Assembly (NCBI GenBank): GCA_013695855.1
Contig: JACCZR010000057.1
Span: forward strand, 1-6,810
Source: Thermoleophilaceae bacterium
Lineage (GTDB): Bacteria > Actinomycetota > Thermoleophilia > Solirubrobacterales > Thermoleophilaceae
Direction of reading: 5' to 3'
Length of the DNA stretch: 6,810 bases
A program made the translations under genes and the position numbers. Below the pieces are notes generated by a model. It was not told the origin of the DNA. It did not search any database and saw only the letters and a program-made list of their open reading frames with translations. Within the stretch, counting starts at the first letter, position 1. The number at the start of each line of letters is the position of its first letter. This document shows positions 5,905 through 6,810 of the stretch, in pieces.

Positions 5905-6222
5905 TCAGCTCAGCCGGCGGCGCAGCTCCTTGGCCACACCGCCCGCCTCGCGCCGGAGCGCACGCAGGCCGCCGACCTGCTTTCGCCCCTGGCGAGCGCG
6001 CACCACCACGAGCGCGCCGGCCGCAGCACCGCCCACCACGATCGCGGCCGCCGGCCGGTACCAGTTGCGCGGGTCCCGCATGGACGAGAGCTCCCAGTCG
6101 GCCAGCTCCTCGGCGGCGGCGCCGGTGAGGTCGGAGAGCCGCTGCTCCACTCGGTCGGTCATGGCGCCCGAGGGCTCCACGGGCACCAGGGCCGTCCGAA
6201 GAAGCCGCTCCACGTCGGTCAT
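5905..6222 (-). CDS. Small single-pass membrane protein of unknown function, coupled to an ECF sigma gene
   Basis: A 105-residue protein that I cannot assign to a named family. It has an acidic N-terminal half (MTDVERLLRTALVPVEPSGA, then TDRVEQRLSDLTGAAAEELAD), the conserved-looking SSMRDPRNWYRP (46-57), one membrane helix (about 57-75) and a strongly basic tail (76-105). The basic tail suggests a cytoplasmic C-terminus. The ATG at 6222 lies one base after the TGA of the sigma gene, behind a very purine-rich stretch (GGAGGGGGG) that makes a strong ribosome site. The coupling suggests a protein made in step with the sigma factor, as anti-sigma factors are. However, it has no cysteine, no HxxxCxxC motif and no recognisable anti-sigma domain. 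An anti-sigma or sigma-tethering role is therefore only inference; an unrelated envelope protein is equally allowed. Confidence 0.78.
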   Translation of the reverse strand: MTDVERLLRTALVPVEPSGAMTDRVEQRLSDLTGAAAEELADWELSSMRDPRNWYRPAAAIVVGGAAAGALVVVRARQGRKQVGGLRALRREAGGVAKELRRRLS

Positions 6223-6223
6223 C

Positions 6224-6763
6224 TCAGCCCCCCTCCCCCTCTTGCAGCTCCTGCTCGAGCTGCCGGATCGCTCTGTGGATCAACACCTTGGTGGCCCCGT
6301 CGGAGCGCCCGAGCGCGCGGGCGATCTCGCGATTGTCCATGTCCAGCGCGAAGCGCATGATGAGCGCCTCGCGGCGGTCGTCGGGCAGGTTCGCCACGCC
6401 CGCGAGCACCTCTGCGACCTCCTCACGGCCCTCCACGAGGTCCTCGGTGGCGTGAGGCGAGGAGTAGATCTCCGCGTCGCCCAGGTGCGTCTGGGGCCGC
6501 CGCGAGCGATCGCGGTAGTAATTGGCCGCGAGGTTGTGGGCGATGCGTATGAGCCAGGGCCGCAGCGGCCTTCCGTCGGACTCGCGCACCGCCCGCTCGT
6601 AGTGGCGGTAGGCCTGCAGGAAGGTCTGCTCGGTGATGTCCTCGGCGTCGTGGTGGTTGCCGATCCGGTAGTAGCTGTAGCTGTACACGTCGCGCAGGTG
6701 CGTGCGGTACAGCTCGCTGAAGTCGCGGTCCAGGCGAGCCTTGTCGGCGACTACCTCGGTCAT
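6224..6763 (-). CDS. ECF sigma factor (second, different group)
   Basis: A 179-residue sigma-70 family, ECF-type factor. Sigma-2 covers about 14-88: FSELYRTHLRDVYSYSYYR, GNHHDAEDITEQTFLQAYRH (36-55), then RPWLIRIAHNLAANYYRDRS (68-87), which contains the -10 recognition region. Sigma-4 covers about 122-174: VANLPDDRREALIMRFALD, then the helix-turn-helix NREIARALGRSDGATKVLIH (144-163) and a closing RQLEQEL helix. It shares little with the other sigma factor in the window beyond the fold, so the two are not recent duplicates. The ATG at 6763 fits the start of sigma-2 well. Its stop is one base before the ATG of the small membrane protein gene, implying an operon of two. Which promoters it reads, and what activates it, cannot be told; no zinc-type anti-sigma gene follows it. 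Confidence 0.93.
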   Translation of the reverse strand: MTEVVADKARLDRDFSELYRTHLRDVYSYSYYRIGNHHDAEDITEQTFLQAYRHYERAVRESDGRPLRPWLIRIAHNLAANYYRDRSRRPQTHLGDAEIYSSPHATEDLVEGREEVAEVLAGVANLPDDRREALIMRFALDMDNREIARALGRSDGATKVLIHRAIRQLEQELQEGEGG

Positions 6764-6769
6764 CGACGC

Positions 6770-6775
6770 ACCCTA
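6770..6775 (-). promoter_or_regulatory. Candidate -10 box (TAGGGT) for a leaderless sigma message
   Basis: On the minus strand TAGGGT fits the TANNNT form of the -10 box and is followed by six bases and then the ATG at 6763. That places the expected first transcribed base on the A of the ATG. No -35 box is recognisable upstream, but only 35 more bases are in the window. The same bases contain AGGG seven bases before the ATG and could instead be a weak ribosome site on a longer message. Confidence 0.4.
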
Positions 6776-6810
6776 CCCGCGGCAGGCCGGGCCCCGGAGG
6801 GCACCTGGGG

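Noticed and set aside
5890..5925. Terminator between the convergent DUF4383 and small membrane protein genes
   Set aside because: I looked for paired arms around the two-base gap and found only short AGCT matches, with no convincing stem or T-run.
6776..6810. Possible further gene or operator at the right edge
   Set aside because: Only 35 bases of GC-rich sequence with a short CCGG-GCC-CCGG symmetry; too little to support any call.

Overview
The window is very GC-rich, gene-dense bacterial DNA, with short intergenic gaps, frequent GTG starts and coupled stop/start junctions. An RskA-type anti-sigma factor, a DUF4383 membrane protein, a rhomboid protease with an N-terminal zinc-binding segment and two ECF sigma factors all fit an actinobacterium. 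The second sigma factor and its small membrane partner resemble, from memory, proteins of Thermoleophilia (Solirubrobacterales and relatives). That placement is inference and cannot be proved here.

Left part (1-1675, + strand): the C-terminal part of a GT4-type glycosyltransferase runs in from the left edge. It overlaps by four bases (GTGA) a complete second GT-B glycosyltransferase. Together they look like the end of a polysaccharide or glycoconjugate assembly operon.

Centre (1684-5418, - strand): read in transcription order, an ECF sigma factor is followed by an RskA-like anti-sigma factor (TGATG overlap), a rhomboid intramembrane protease, and a large multi-pass GT-C-like membrane protein related to the TMTC/PMT glycosyltransferases. 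The sigma/anti-sigma pair should be an envelope signal switch. The rhomboid and GT-C genes are close enough to be in the same transcript, although a 65-base gap separates anti-sigma and rhomboid. The GT-C gene converges on the + strand glycosyltransferase with only 8 bases between stop codons. That junction carries a 26-base direct repeat and a long imperfect hairpin.

Right part (5419-6810): a divergently transcribed DUF4383 four-helix membrane protein starts 55 bases from the first sigma gene, behind a GATAAT box. It converges on a second ECF sigma gene followed by a small single-pass membrane protein of unknown function, which may be that sigma factor's partner. The second sigma gene has a TANNNT box six bases before its ATG, as expected for a leaderless transcript.

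I see no mobile element, CRISPR array, tRNA, rRNA or phage gene. No wholly new system is demonstrated. The most useful leads are the sigma/anti-sigma/rhomboid arrangement, the zinc-less small membrane protein coupled to the second sigma factor, and the duplicated gene end at the convergent junction.
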